Program-made: the position numbers and the translations under genes
DNA from: an uncultured Roseburia sp.
Lineage (GTDB): Bacteria > Bacillota > Clostridia > Lachnospirales > Lachnospiraceae
Reading direction: 5' to 3'
Assembly: GCA_947642555.1 (NCBI GenBank)
Contig: CANRSX010000001.1
Coordinates: forward strand, 154,433-218,432
DNA length: 64,000 nt
Notes under the pieces: model-generated
The model's database searches: none
Told to the model about the DNA's origin: nothing
What the model saw: only the letters and a program-made list of their open reading frames with translations
Shown: piece by piece, positions 53,294 through 62,290 of the stretch
How positions within the stretch are numbered: position 1 is the first letter of the stretch
How the letters are laid out: every line of letters begins with the position of its first letter

Positions 53294-53316
53294 TTCACTC
53301 CTCCTCATTTTATTTT

Positions 53317-53477
53317 AAAAGTTCAGCCATGCATCGCAAATGGGCGAATCATGCTCGCATGAATGAGCGCATTCTGCGGTGCATGAGCGGAGCGCCCGTA
53401 TATGAGCAAAAATTAGTTGCGAAGCAACGGAGAGTGCCGAAAGGCACGGTTTTGCGAATGGCGCGGGCTGAACTTTT
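53317..53477 (+). repeat. GTTCAGCC repeat element, copy 1 (in the leuS leader)
   Basis: A 161-base unit bounded by AAAAGTTCAGCC and GGCTGAACTTTT, rich in internal hairpins (for example GTTGCGAAGCAAC, GTGCCGAAAGGCAC). It matches the inverse of 56971-57129 over the whole length. It lies between the T-box terminator and the leuS ribosome site, so it is transcribed. Confidence 0.85.
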
Positions 53478-53491
53478 CGTAACTTTTGTAC

Positions 53492-53555
53492 AAAAAAATC
53501 TCCGTCTCCGAACACGCCCTCCTCACCGGAACGCACAACATTCAGAGACGAAGAT
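53492..53555 (-). terminator. Regulated terminator of the leuS T-box
   Basis: On the minus strand ATCTTCGTCTCTGAA (53555-53541) pairs with TTCGGAGACGGAGAT (53512-53498), followed by seven T. Confidence 0.8.
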
Positions 53556-53850
53556 CAACTCTCCGCGGTACCACTCTTCTTCGCATGTGTCCGCCGGTCT
53601 GCCGCCCGGACAACCCGAACCGCCTTTTGGCCCCGCACGACCACACACGCACTCATTCTTCTTAACGCGAATCCCACGCTCTGACTTACCCACGAAATCC
53701 CGCTTCCGTCAGAGAACTCAGGGGCGAGTTGGGAACCTCTGGCCGCTGCCTCACACCACCCGGCAGCTCTCTGATCGCCTTCCGCTCTTACTACTCCCCG
53801 TCATCGTCTTTTTCACACCGCCACACGCTGTAGCGATTTTGTCATTAAAC
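53492..53850 (-). promoter_or_regulatory. T-box riboswitch controlling leuS
   Basis: On the minus strand the conserved T-box sequence AGAGTGGTACCGCGGAG is at 53578-53562, directly before the terminator. Stem I features are present: GATGACGGGGAGTAGT near 53800 and GAGAGCTGCC...GGTGTGAGGCAGC. A candidate specifier CTC (Leu) lies at 53728-53726 within AACTCGCCCC. Uncharged tRNA-Leu would favour the antiterminator and allow leuS expression. Confidence 0.88.
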
Positions 53851-53857
53851 ATGATCT

Positions 53858-53885
53858 ATTTTAACATATCATGAGGATTTGTCAA
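53858..53885 (-). promoter_or_regulatory. Promoter of leuS
   Basis: On the minus strand TTGACA (53885-53880) and TAAAAT (53863-53858) are 16 bases apart, just upstream of the T-box. Confidence 0.75.
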
Positions 53886-53951
53886 CTGAAAGATTGATTT
53901 TCGGAGCCTGCGCGGCAAATTACCTTTTAGGCTCCCGGTATATACAGCCTG

Positions 53952-54677
53952 TTACATCCTTCCCTTTACCTCACGAACCAGATCCTCTCCACACTCCGCG
54001 ATCGCCATAATATCCTCATCCGTCATCCCCCGGCGGATCATATTTTCCACGATTCTCCTGGTTTTCATGTCCATCCCCTGATCCATACCATCCTGTATCA
54101 TCTCTCTGATTGCCGTACACATATCCATCTTCCCCTCTTTCCTGTACTCGTCTTTCTTCACAGCGAGTTCCTTCATATGTGCGTACTGTGCCACGACCTC
54201 GTACGCATCCTCGTCCATCCCCTGAAAATACGGGTCCTCTTCCACCAGCTTCGCCAGCGCTTCCTTATCCTCCGCACAGCGGATAAAGTCGAACACCTGC
54301 TTTACATCTGTCTGAAATATGTCGGTATTCTGGAGTTTTCTGATCTCGATGAGATTGATCCGGTAATCCGCCACCAGCTCTTTCATTTCGGGCGGTATAT
54401 CCGTAAAATCAAGCATCCCATGCAGAGACTTCGGCCCGTCCCAATCCTCCACACCGCTGTACAACAGGAATGTCACCACCGGATGCAGTCTGCTGTCCTT
54501 TCGGAATCCATAGAGATACTCCCCGGCGCTCAGTCCCTCCTTATGATCGCGAATCTCCCTGCGAATTTCCGCTGCCTGCTTCTCATATCTGCCCACGTCG
54601 TACGCGATGCTCCGCAGAGGAATCGCATAGTCGGTCATTTCTGAGAAGTAATCCTTCCAGCACGTGTCCTTTTCCAT
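53952..54677 (-). CDS. Truncated Rpn/PD-(D/E)XK-family transposase-like protein
   Basis: The protein has 241 residues from ATG 54677 (AGGAGG upstream). Its body matches the C-terminal two thirds of Rpn-type recombination-promoting nucleases: AGEYLYGFRKDSRLHPVVTFLLYSG, WDGPKSLHGMLD, ELVADYRINLIEI, FDFIRCAEDKEALAKL, and a helical tail KDEYRKEGKMD. The usual N-terminal nuclease core with its D and E-x-K residues is absent; only YFSEMTDYAIPLRSIAYDV precedes. It is probably an inactive N-terminally deleted copy with a newly acquired start. Confidence 0.65.
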   Translation of the reverse strand: MEKDTCWKDYFSEMTDYAIPLRSIAYDVGRYEKQAAEIRREIRDHKEGLSAGEYLYGFRKDSRLHPVVTFLLYSGVEDWDGPKSLHGMLDFTDIPPEMKELVADYRINLIEIRKLQNTDIFQTDVKQVFDFIRCAEDKEALAKLVEEDPYFQGMDEDAYEVVAQYAHMKELAVKKDEYRKEGKMDMCTAIREMIQDGMDQGMDMKTRRIVENMIRRGMTDEDIMAIAECGEDLVREVKGRM

Positions 54678-54962
54678 CCTTCTTCCTCCTGTGTCGCAGG
54701 AGCCTGTCACGAAAACCCCTGCTTTTTCTTTGTTGAATAAAAGCATGAATTTTCCGACCGATGACAGCGGACATGAAAATCCTCTGCCATAAAGATTCGC
54801 ATATGGATAGGGTGCATCGCCCCTGTGATACAGACCGCCGGTCAACCTGCGGCTCTGCGGGAAAGAAAATCTGCTTTGTATGGATTTTATCACTCCAAAA
54901 AGCAAAATTCAATCACCTTATTTACTCTTTGTGCATATTGCACTACAATTTTCTAAGACACA

Positions 54963-55388
54963 TCACTCCGCTTTTCTCCAAAACAGGCCTTCTGCCCTGA
55001 CAAGATCACGGATCAGCTCCTGCATGTCGTCGTCAGGGTGATAGACGGACAGATACAAATCATCCTTTTCCAGCACAAAGAGGGTGTCTTCCCCAAACAA
55101 AAGGTCTGCTGTATCTGTCGCGTTTCTGATGATTCCGGCAACCGTTTCCGGCCCGGGATGCTCCAGCTGCTTCTGGTTTTCATGCAGGAAAACGGAAACC
55201 GGCACGTAACACATCAGCTTTAATATTACATTTATAATTTTATCAAGAAAACGGCTCCGCATGCCGTCATTCAGAAAATACTCCTCCACTTTCAGATATT
55301 GCTCCGCCCGATCAGACGGAACACGGCGCGGCAGGATATCAATCACAAAACATGTCTTTTTTAACAGTGCATCTATTTTCTCTATCAT
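54963..55388 (-). CDS. Hypothetical protein in the cobalamin-riboswitch operon
   Basis: This protein of 141 residues begins 10 bases after the ECF S-component gene, so it is probably co-transcribed. Sequence TCFVIDILPRRVPSDRAEQYLKVEEYFL and SVYHPDDDMQELIRDLVRAEGLFWRKAE is soluble and mixed alpha/beta. I have seen similar short proteins in Lachnospiraceae but cannot name a function. No signal peptide or metal motif is visible. The 285-base gap that follows holds only remnants of the Rpn-like gene's N terminus and no clear gene. Confidence 0.5.
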   Translation of the reverse strand: MIEKIDALLKKTCFVIDILPRRVPSDRAEQYLKVEEYFLNDGMRSRFLDKIINVILKLMCYVPVSVFLHENQKQLEHPGPETVAGIIRNATDTADLLFGEDTLFVLEKDDLYLSVYHPDDDMQELIRDLVRAEGLFWRKAE

Positions 55389-55398
55389 ATATCAGCCC

Positions 55399-55917
55399 CT
55401 AACCTCTCCCCGCATTCCGCTCCGCGAGCCGCAGGACGGAGATCACGGGAACGATCAGAAGTCCGCAGAAAAAATTGCTGACGCCGTGGATCGCATCGTA
55501 GGGCAGCCCGGCGATGATCCAGGCGATCATCCCTTTAAAACTCAGTCCAAATAAAAGCGCCTGTGCGGGCGCATACAGCGTCCCGAACAGAAATCCGTGC
55601 GCCGCACAGACCAGCATGTAGATCAGTGGCCGCCAGCGCTCCGGCAGATCCCCGGGGAGCAGCATCACCGCCCCCCAGAGAATGGTCCACACGTACAGAT
55701 ACGGTAGCCACCAGGTCGCAAAACCACAGAGCATTCCGTTTATCAACACATAGATATAAATCGGATACAATGCCTTTTTCCGGTAGACAACGGTAAAGGC
55801 AACCGTAAACACGCCGAGGAGATGAATGTTCGGCGCAATCTCCATCAGCATCTTCGAGGCGTACATCACCGCCCCGAGCATTGCAAATACAGCCATCTCC
55901 CGGACAGTAAGTCTCAT
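55399..55917 (-). CDS. ECF transporter S component (probable cobalamin/corrinoid)
   Basis: The protein has 172 residues from ATG 55917 (AAAGGGA upstream). About six membrane helices are visible, with the S-component style opening MRLTVREMAVFAMLGAVMYASK. These proteins bind a vitamin and use shared EcfA/A'/T energising units, which are not in this window. The preceding DUF4430 lipoprotein and the cobalamin riboswitch point to a corrinoid substrate. Specificity is inferred from context, not from residues. Confidence 0.72.
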   Translation of the reverse strand: MRLTVREMAVFAMLGAVMYASKMLMEIAPNIHLLGVFTVAFTVVYRKKALYPIYIYVLINGMLCGFATWWLPYLYVWTILWGAVMLLPGDLPERWRPLIYMLVCAAHGFLFGTLYAPAQALLFGLSFKGMIAWIIAGLPYDAIHGVSNFFCGLLIVPVISVLRLAERNAGRG

Positions 55918-55963
55918 TCCCTTTCCCGCCGGCCGATGCGTCTCACCCGGGCGGCAGTCCGCA

Positions 55964-56578
55964 TCATTCCACCTGGAACGCATAATGTCCGCCTTCCGTG
56001 ACCGGCGTCGCGCTGACACTCTCGGACGCATAGTCCCCGCCCACATAGAATGCCCAGTACACGCCGTCCCTGTCATAGTCCGCCGTGATCCCGTTCACCG
56101 TCTTCACGAAAAGGCCGTATTCGCTCTCCTCGCCCTCGATCAGCCCGAGCTCCAAAAGCGCATCACCGACGGTCTCCTTATCGGTGTGTACCTCAAATTC
56201 CGTCTCAGTGCCGCTTGGATCTACGATTGTAAATGTAAACATGGTGCTTCCGGTTCCGATCACGCCGCCCGATAGCGCCTCACCTTCTGCGAGGGCTTCG
56301 CCTCCCGGCTCCGTACTGTCCGATCCGGTCCCTTCGATATTTGTCTCGGTGCCGGCCTGCACCTCTTCACCTGCCTTTGTCCCGGCATCCTCTTCATCCG
56401 GCGTATCCGCAGCGCGCTCCTCTGTCCCGGCCGGTATCGTCCCGGCCTCGTTCCCGGCCTGCGCATCCGTCCCGGCTCCTGTTTTTCCATTACATCCGGC
56501 TGTACATAACGCGACCGCCACTGTCAGCGCCATACAAAGGATGAATGACAGTACTCTTCTGCTCTGTTTCCTCTTCAT
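55964..56578 (-). CDS. DUF4430 (transcobalamin-like) lipoprotein
   Basis: The protein has 204 residues from ATG 56578 (AAAGGAG upstream). A lipoprotein signal ends at CTAGC-like TAGC near residue 30, then a 90-residue Ala/Gly/Glu/Thr-rich linker, then a DUF4430 domain: FTFTIVDPSGTETEFEVHTD, TVGDALLELGLIEGEE, GVYWAFYVGGDYA, GGHYAFQVE. This domain is related to the C-terminal beta domain of animal intrinsic factor and transcobalamin. On the outer face of the membrane it may capture corrinoids for the ECF S component encoded next. Confidence 0.8.
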   Translation of the reverse strand: MKRKQSRRVLSFILCMALTVAVALCTAGCNGKTGAGTDAQAGNEAGTIPAGTEERAADTPDEEDAGTKAGEEVQAGTETNIEGTGSDSTEPGGEALAEGEALSGGVIGTGSTMFTFTIVDPSGTETEFEVHTDKETVGDALLELGLIEGEESEYGLFVKTVNGITADYDRDGVYWAFYVGGDYASESVSATPVTEGGHYAFQVE

Positions 56579-56711
56579 GCTTTTGTCTCCTTTGCGTTTC
56601 AGATTCTCCCTGTCCTTCCTGCGGCCGGCACTCGCGGTCCGCCTGACCCTTTCCGTGAATTTCTCTGACGCCGTCACACAGCCTTCGGAGAAACGCACAG
56701 CACCAGGATCA

Positions 56712-56915
56712 GCCCCATATCTGTGAGGTTTTGGTACAAAGAGTGCAGTCTGCCCGGATATTTCGACTTGGCGCCTCCGTAAACCGCCTTCTCAGGACAT
56801 CCGTCCCAATGGCGTTTCCCCTGCGTGGCGTGCATGGGTAAGGTTTATCGTGAAAAACGCGCCTCACGGCGACGGGCTCGTACAGGTTTTGCACCTGTTT
56901 CCCCGGACAGCCCGG
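56712..56915 (-). promoter_or_regulatory. Cobalamin riboswitch
   Basis: On the minus strand the leader has GGGGAAACAGGTGCAAAACC, GAGCCCGTCGCCGTGAGGCG, GCCACGCAGGGGAAACGCC and a final B12-box-like segment AAGTCGAAATATCCGGGCAG. The order and the core words match the cobalamin element family, though the B12 box is divergent. It lies between a consensus promoter and the DUF4430 gene. A separate expression platform is not obvious; control may be at the ribosome site. Confidence 0.8.
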
Positions 56916-56920
56916 TCTCT

Positions 56921-56949
56921 ATCTTAATCATTTTGAGACCTCACGTCAA
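56921..56949 (-). promoter_or_regulatory. Promoter of the cobalamin-riboswitch operon
   Basis: On the minus strand TTGACG (56949-56944) and TAAGAT (56926-56921) are 17 bases apart, directly before the riboswitch. Confidence 0.7.
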
Positions 56950-56970
56950 GTTTTTAATCGTCTAAAAGTT

Positions 56971-57129
56971 AAAGTTCAGCCCGCGCCATTCGCAAAACCG
57001 CGCTGTCGCGCTCTCCGCCGTTTCACGGCTACTTTTTGCTCATATACGGGCGCTCCGCTCATGCTTCACAGAATGTGCTCATTCGTGCAAGCACGATTCG
57101 CCCATTTTGCGAAGCATGGCTGAACTTTT
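56971..57129 (-). repeat. GTTCAGCC repeat element, copy 2 (inverted)
   Basis: A 159-base unit that is the reverse complement of copy 1 with scattered substitutions. Its ends AAAGTTCAGCC and GGCTGAACTTT form inverted terminal repeats. Stem-changing substitutions are partly compensated (GCGCGACAGCGC here, GTGCCGAAAGGCAC in copy 1). No open reading frame fits it. Confidence 0.85.
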
Positions 57130-57135
57130 AAGGGA

Positions 57136-57164
57136 AAAATAAAAGAGTCCGGCAAGCCGGACTC
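57136..57164 (-). terminator. Terminator of the phosphofructokinase gene
   Basis: GAGTCCGGC (57145-57153) and GCCGGACTC (57156-57164) form a perfect stem; TTTTATTTT follows on the minus strand. Confidence 0.7.
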
Positions 57165-57170
57165 CCTCAT

Positions 57171-58403
57171 TTAATGCTCCAGATCGATCACGATATGCCG
57201 CGGCTGCCCGGTGATCATCACCGGCGTCAGCTCCGCCTGGATCAGCGGCCGGATATAATTTACCAGCTGCTCGCTGACATAGGTCCCGTCCTCCGTGATC
57301 CACTCCAGCGGAACCTTTTTCTCAATATTGGCAATCTTATGTACATCGAACAGATCTGTCGTACAGATGTAGGGATCGCTGGAAACGCGCTTTAAGATCA
57401 CAACCTTTCCGGTCTCTCCCTCGAACGCCGCCTTCACCGCGGAGCCGCCGACCTGATAGGCCTCGGTAATGTCCACACGCGAGGTCAGATGTCCGGCGCA
57501 GCGCTGTAAGGTCGCCAGCTCGATCGGCCTCGATTTGCAGCCGAAGCGCTCGCTGACCAGCATGGAGAGATAGCGCGCCGTACCGCTTAACTGCTTGTGT
57601 CCGAACGCATCCACGTACTCCGTGTGGTTCGTGAGCTCAAAGACATACTTTCCTTCCGCGGTCCGGATTCCCTCGGAAACCGCGACGACGATGGAGTTCT
57701 TCTTCTCAAGCAGGCCGCCGACCTTCGTAAGAAACGCGTCCACGTCAAACGGGAGCTCCGGCAGGTACAAAAGATCCACACCCTCGCAGTCCTCGCACCG
57801 TGCCAGCGCCGCCGCACCCGTCAGCCAGCCGGCGTTCCGTCCCATGATCTCGATGATCGTCACGCTCTTCACATCGTATACCAGCCCGTCGCGGATGATC
57901 TCTTTTGACACGGAAGCGATAAATTTTGCGGCGCTTCCAAAGCCCGGCGTGTGGTCCGTCACCGCGAGGTCATTGTCGATCGTCTTGGGCACTCCCATAA
58001 AACGGATCTCGCTGTTAATCAGAATCGCATAATCCGACAGCTTTTTGATCGTGTCCATCGAATCATTTCCGCCGATGTAGAAAAATGCCGTGATCCCGTA
58101 CTCCTTTAAGATCTCGAAAATCCTGTCATAGAGCTCCCGGTTTTCCCCGATTTCCGGCAGCTTGTAACGACAGGAGCCTAAGAATGCGGACGGCGTGCGC
58201 TTCAGCAGCTCAAGGTCCAGATCCGTCCGGATCTTCTCGTCGAGATCCACAATTTTTTTCTCCAGAAATCCCTGGATCCCGTGCCGCATCCCGTACACCT
58301 TTTCTGCCCCCAGATCCTTCGCAGTCCTGTATACCCCGGCAAGACTCGAATTGATCACCGCGGTCGGTCCCCCCGACTGCCCGACAATAACATTACCCTT
58401 CAT
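57171..58403 (-). CDS. 6-phosphofructokinase, PPi-dependent type
   Basis: The protein has 410 residues and converts fructose 6-phosphate to the 1,6-bisphosphate in glycolysis. N-terminal GQSGGPTAVINSSLAG, the phosphoryl-donor loop IGGNDSMDT near 104 and PKTIDNDLAVTDHTPGFGSA near 130 are present. In ATP enzymes these read GGDGS and PGTIDND; Lys in PKTIDND marks the PPi-using group, which suggests PPi as donor. The loop Asn (GGND instead of GGDD) is noted. It is a single gene with its own terminator. GAGGT precedes ATG 58403. Confidence 0.88.
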   Translation of the reverse strand: MKGNVIVGQSGGPTAVINSSLAGVYRTAKDLGAEKVYGMRHGIQGFLEKKIVDLDEKIRTDLDLELLKRTPSAFLGSCRYKLPEIGENRELYDRIFEILKEYGITAFFYIGGNDSMDTIKKLSDYAILINSEIRFMGVPKTIDNDLAVTDHTPGFGSAAKFIASVSKEIIRDGLVYDVKSVTIIEIMGRNAGWLTGAAALARCEDCEGVDLLYLPELPFDVDAFLTKVGGLLEKKNSIVVAVSEGIRTAEGKYVFELTNHTEYVDAFGHKQLSGTARYLSMLVSERFGCKSRPIELATLQRCAGHLTSRVDITEAYQVGGSAVKAAFEGETGKVVILKRVSSDPYICTTDLFDVHKIANIEKKVPLEWITEDGTYVSEQLVNYIRPLIQAELTPVMITGQPRHIVIDLEH

Positions 58404-58532
58404 GTAAAATACCTCCCCTGAATAAAATCATGATTCTGAAATCGCGTTCATCATAACACAGATCCCGCTTTCTGCAAACCCCTTCCGGGCGCAAATAAAA
58501 GAATCGTCCCACTTTTCAAAAAAATAATCCAC

Positions 58533-58559
58533 AAAAAAGATGCGACAAACGTCGCATCT
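58533..58559 (-). terminator. Terminator of ilvN-ilvC
   Basis: AGATGCGAC (58538-58546) and GTCGCATCT (58551-58559) form a perfect stem with a 4-base loop and a T run on either side. Confidence 0.75.
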
Positions 58560-58587
58560 TTTTCTGCCATTTTACCGCAAATATGGA

Positions 58588-59628
<1,041 letters not shown>

Positions 59629-59673
59629 TTATACACTCAGGGTTTCCCCTGTTGCACACCTATGTATTTCTCA

Positions 59674-60225
59674 CTACAGCGTCCCGTCTTCCTCACGCGG
59701 CTTTAAATTGCACAGATGACCGTTTTCATCGATCATCTTTACGTCCGCGGTCCCCCTGGAGAGACCGGTAATCCCCGTGCGCGCAAGCTCTAAGATCTCA
59801 TACCCGTGCAGCAGATCCAGAAACGCGTCCAGCTTGTCCTGCTGTCCGGTCAGCTCGATCACCATCGAATCGTGCGTCACGTCCACGATCTTCCCGTGGA
59901 AAATCTCCGTCACATTGATAATCGGCTGGCGCTCTGTATCCTTCGCGCGGATCTTGACCATGATCAGCTCCCTGGTCACGGACTGGCCCTGCTCCAGCTT
60001 CTTGATATCGAGCACGTCGCAGAGCTTTGCGAGCTGTTTTTCGATCTGCTCTAAGATCTGCTCGTCTCCGCTCACTACAATCGTAATTCTCGTATAGCGC
60101 GGATCCGCCGTCACACCGGATGAAAAGCTGTCAATATTATAGCCTCTCCGGCTGAACAGCCCGGAAATATGGCTGGTCACACCCGGATTATTCTCCACCA
60201 GCAGGGATAACACCTGTCTTCTCAT
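59674..60225 (-). CDS. ilvN: Acetolactate synthase regulatory (small) subunit
   Basis: The protein has 183 residues. It has an N-terminal ACT domain, SLLVENNPGVTSHISGLFSRRGYNIDSF near 7-34, and a C-terminal ACT-like domain ending GLSRGTADVKMIDENG. It binds valine and controls the catalytic IlvB subunit, whose gene is not in the window. A consensus promoter at 60261-60289 drives ilvN-ilvC. Confidence 0.94.
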   Translation of the reverse strand: MRRQVLSLLVENNPGVTSHISGLFSRRGYNIDSFSSGVTADPRYTRITIVVSGDEQILEQIEKQLAKLCDVLDIKKLEQGQSVTRELIMVKIRAKDTERQPIINVTEIFHGKIVDVTHDSMVIELTGQQDKLDAFLDLLHGYEILELARTGITGLSRGTADVKMIDENGHLCNLKPREEDGTL

Positions 60226-60260
60226 ATAAGAAAACCTTCCTTACGTTGTATTTAACATTG

Positions 60261-60289
60261 ATAATAGCAATGTCATATTTCTTTGTCAA
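60261..60289 (-). promoter_or_regulatory. Promoter of ilvN-ilvC
   Basis: On the minus strand TTGACA (60289-60284) and TATTAT (60266-60261) are 17 bases apart, about 35 bases from the ilvN start. Confidence 0.75.
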
Positions 60290-60351
60290 TATCTGAACCC
60301 GAAAAGGCCATATCCATTGGGAATACCTGAAATAACTTTTCCCGGCGAACG

Positions 60352-60762
60352 TTACTCCGACAAAAATCTGCCGTCCGCATCCGTGCTGATGCTTCCCGTC
60401 AGAATCAGAATCCCCTCGACAAACCCCCAGATACCGGAGATCACAGCCCCGAAGCCGCAGGTCGCAAGCGTCAGCACAAGCTGGACGACCCCTTTGGCCG
60501 TATAGCCCAGATAAAAATTGTGCACGCCAAAGGATCCGAGAAAAATACCGAGGAGACCGGCAGCCACCTTTGATTTTCCGCCCTGCATGCCGTACGGCAT
60601 CTGAAGCGCGATCCCGCAGTTCATGCACGCCTGCGCCCCCGGCATCACCGGCTGGCCGCAGTTCGGGCAGTACTGGCTTCCGATTCCCTTCTGAACGCCG
60701 CACCTGGTGCAGACGATCGCCTGATCCGTCATATATTCCTGTCCGCAGTTTCTACAAAACAT
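60352..60762 (-). CDS. Zinc-ribbon TM2 domain membrane protein
   Basis: The protein has 136 residues from ATG 60762, since GGGAGG then has normal spacing. Two double-cysteine ribbons occur in the first 55 residues (CRNCGQ ... CTRCG and CPNCGQ ... CMNCG). The TM2 domain follows: KVAAGLLGIFLGSFGVHNFYLGY, then a second helix FGAVISGIWGFVEGILIL. It is probably a small inner-membrane protein with a cytoplasmic zinc domain. Its function is unknown. It is unrelated in sequence detail to the TM2 protein at 4695. Confidence 0.8.
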   Translation of the reverse strand: MFCRNCGQEYMTDQAIVCTRCGVQKGIGSQYCPNCGQPVMPGAQACMNCGIALQMPYGMQGGKSKVAAGLLGIFLGSFGVHNFYLGYTAKGVVQLVLTLATCGFGAVISGIWGFVEGILILTGSISTDADGRFLSE

Positions 60763-60781
60763 CTCCATCCTCCCTCAGGCG

Positions 60782-60955
60782 TCAGAGCCGCGCTGCCACA
60801 ATCCAAATGATGGCTGCCAGCGCGAGCCACACGCCCATGGTGCGCGTCTTTTTCTCCGCCTGCGCATCCCCTCTGGATTCCTTCCTCGTACACGCTCCCG
60901 GCGCCGCCATCATGAGAAGGCCGGTCAGCAGCATCACCGTCTGTATCAGCAGCAT
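60782..60955 (-). CDS. Small membrane protein
   Basis: The protein has 57 residues from ATG 60955 with GGAGG six bases upstream. Two hydrophobic segments (MLLIQTVMLLTGLLMMAAPG and GVWLALAAIIWIVAA) flank a charged loop KESRGDAQAEKKTR. It looks like a two-helix hairpin membrane protein. No family is recognised. It lies between the rplT terminator and the zinc-ribbon TM2 gene, 19 bases before the latter. Confidence 0.5.
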   Translation of the reverse strand: MLLIQTVMLLTGLLMMAAPGACTRKESRGDAQAEKKTRTMGVWLALAAIIWIVAARL

Positions 60956-60971
60956 GACATTCCTCCCTGTC

Positions 60972-61016
60972 AAAAAAAGCCTGTTCCGTAACAGGTTGTC
61001 CCGCTACAGAACAGAC
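60972..61016 (-). terminator. Terminator of infC-rpmI-rplT
   Basis: On the minus strand GTCTGTTC (61016-61009) pairs with GAACAGGC (60986-60979), followed by seven T, just after the rplT stop. Confidence 0.7.
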
Positions 61017-61024
61017 TCGTCGTC

Positions 61025-61381
61025 TTAAGCAACCTTGCTCTTCGCAAGCTCAGCCAGTGTCTTAAAGCCCTCTGCATCACTGACAGCCATCTCTGCTAAC
61101 ATCTTGCGGTTGATCTCCACACCGGCAACCTTAAGGCCATGCATCATCTGGCTGTAAGAGATCCCGTTCATTCTTGCAGCCGCGTTGATACGCGCAATCC
61201 ATAAGCTGCGGAACTGTCTCTTTCTCTCTTTTCTTCCCGCGTAGGAGCTTGCAAGCGCTCTCATCACGGACTGTTTTGCGATTCTGTACTGTTTGGAGCG
61301 CGCTCCTCTGTAACCCTTCGCGAGCTTTAATACCCTGTTATGCTTTTTTCTGGCATTCATGCCGCCTTTTACTCTTGCCAT
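61025..61381 (-). CDS. rplT: 50S ribosomal protein L20
   Basis: The protein has 118 residues, the usual length. Signature blocks [46 protein letters not shown] and [21 protein letters not shown] are complete. L20 is needed for early large-subunit assembly and represses its own operon in Firmicutes by binding the infC leader. It is last in infC-rpmI-rplT. Confidence 0.97.
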   Translation of the reverse strand: MARVKGGMNARKKHNRVLKLAKGYRGARSKQYRIAKQSVMRALASSYAGRKERKRQFRSLWIARINAAARMNGISYSQMMHGLKVAGVEINRKMLAEMAVSDAEGFKTLAELAKSKVA

Positions 61382-61406
61382 CTTTCTATTCCTCCTTCAA
61401 CTACAC

Positions 61407-61604
61407 CTACAGATACGGTAAGATCTTCTTCATATTCTTAACATTCGATGCATCTGTCATCGTTGCTTTTCTCAGATTACGCTTCGTCTTCGGCGACTTC
61501 TTGGTCAGAATATGTCTCTTATACGCTTTATTTCTCTTTAACTTTCCGGTTCCGGTTAATTTGAAACGTTTTGCAGCCGCTCTGCTGGTTTTCATTTTAG
61601 GCAT
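61407..61604 (-). CDS. rpmI: 50S ribosomal protein L35
   Basis: A very basic protein of 65 residues, matching the family from [29 protein letters not shown] to the [13 protein letters not shown] end. GGAGG precedes ATG 61604. It lies 17 bases after infC. Confidence 0.97.
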   Translation of the reverse strand: MPKMKTSRAAAKRFKLTGTGKLKRNKAYKRHILTKKSPKTKRNLRKATMTDASNVKNMKKILPYL

Positions 61605-61621
61605 GATGTATTCCTCCTTAA

Positions 61622-62131
61622 TTATGATTTCTTCTCTGCCAGCACCATGCTGATGCTCCTGCCCTCAACCTTCGGTGCTTTTTCCACTACTGCTATTTCG
61701 CTAAGGCTCGCCGCCATATCGTCTAAGATATGCCTGCTGGCATTCATGTGCGCCATCTCGCGACCACGGAACCGCAGGGTGATCTTTACCTTATCCCCCT
61801 TCGACAGGAACTTCCGTGCAGCGTTCATCTTGGTATTCAGATCGTTTGAATTGATATTGGGCGATAAACGGATCTCCTTGAGCTCAACGGTCTTCTGCTT
61901 CTTTCTGGCTTCCTTCTCTTTCCGGCTCATCTCATACCGGTACTTCCCGTAATCGATGATCTTGCACACCGGCGGCTTCGCGGTCGGGGCAATCTTCACC
62001 AGATCAAGCTCCGCCTCCTCGGCGATCCGCATCGCCTCCCGCGCAGACATAATCCCGAGCTGCTCTCCGTTCTCTCCAATCAGACGAACTTCCCTGTCTC
62101 TGATTTGTTCATTAATCATTAACTCGCTAAT
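61622..62131 (-). CDS. infC: Translation initiation factor IF-3, ATT start
   Basis: The protein has about 169 residues. Family blocks [53 protein letters not shown] and the C-terminal [15 protein letters not shown] are present. GGAGG lies nine bases before ATT 62131, whereas the first in-frame ATG (62119) is 21 bases away. Non-AUG starts (AUU, AUC, AUA) on infC allow IF-3 to limit its own synthesis. A leader with terminator precedes the gene. Confidence 0.93.
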   Translation of the reverse strand: MSELMINEQIRDREVRLIGENGEQLGIMSAREAMRIAEEAELDLVKIAPTAKPPVCKIIDYGKYRYEMSRKEKEARKKQKTVELKEIRLSPNINSNDLNTKMNAARKFLSKGDKVKITLRFRGREMAHMNASRHILDDMAASLSEIAVVEKAPKVEGRSISMVLAEKKS

Positions 62132-62148
62132 GGTACCGTACCTCCAAA

Positions 62149-62176
62149 TAAAAAAGTGGATAGGCAGACTATCCAC
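62149..62176 (-). terminator. Attenuator hairpin in the infC leader
   Basis: On the minus strand GTGGATAG (62176-62169) and CTATCCAC (62163-62156) pair around a short loop, followed by TTTTTTA, only 10 bases before the infC ribosome site. It fits the L20-type leader attenuator of Firmicute infC operons. Confidence 0.7.
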
Positions 62177-62290
62177 TGGTTTTCACTTCGCCATGCAAAT
62201 AACGGTAGCGTCCTGAAATATGAACCATGAGTCACGCGATTGTGCTCCGGTGAGAGTGGATACTCTACTTTGTTTTCTAACGACCTGTAT

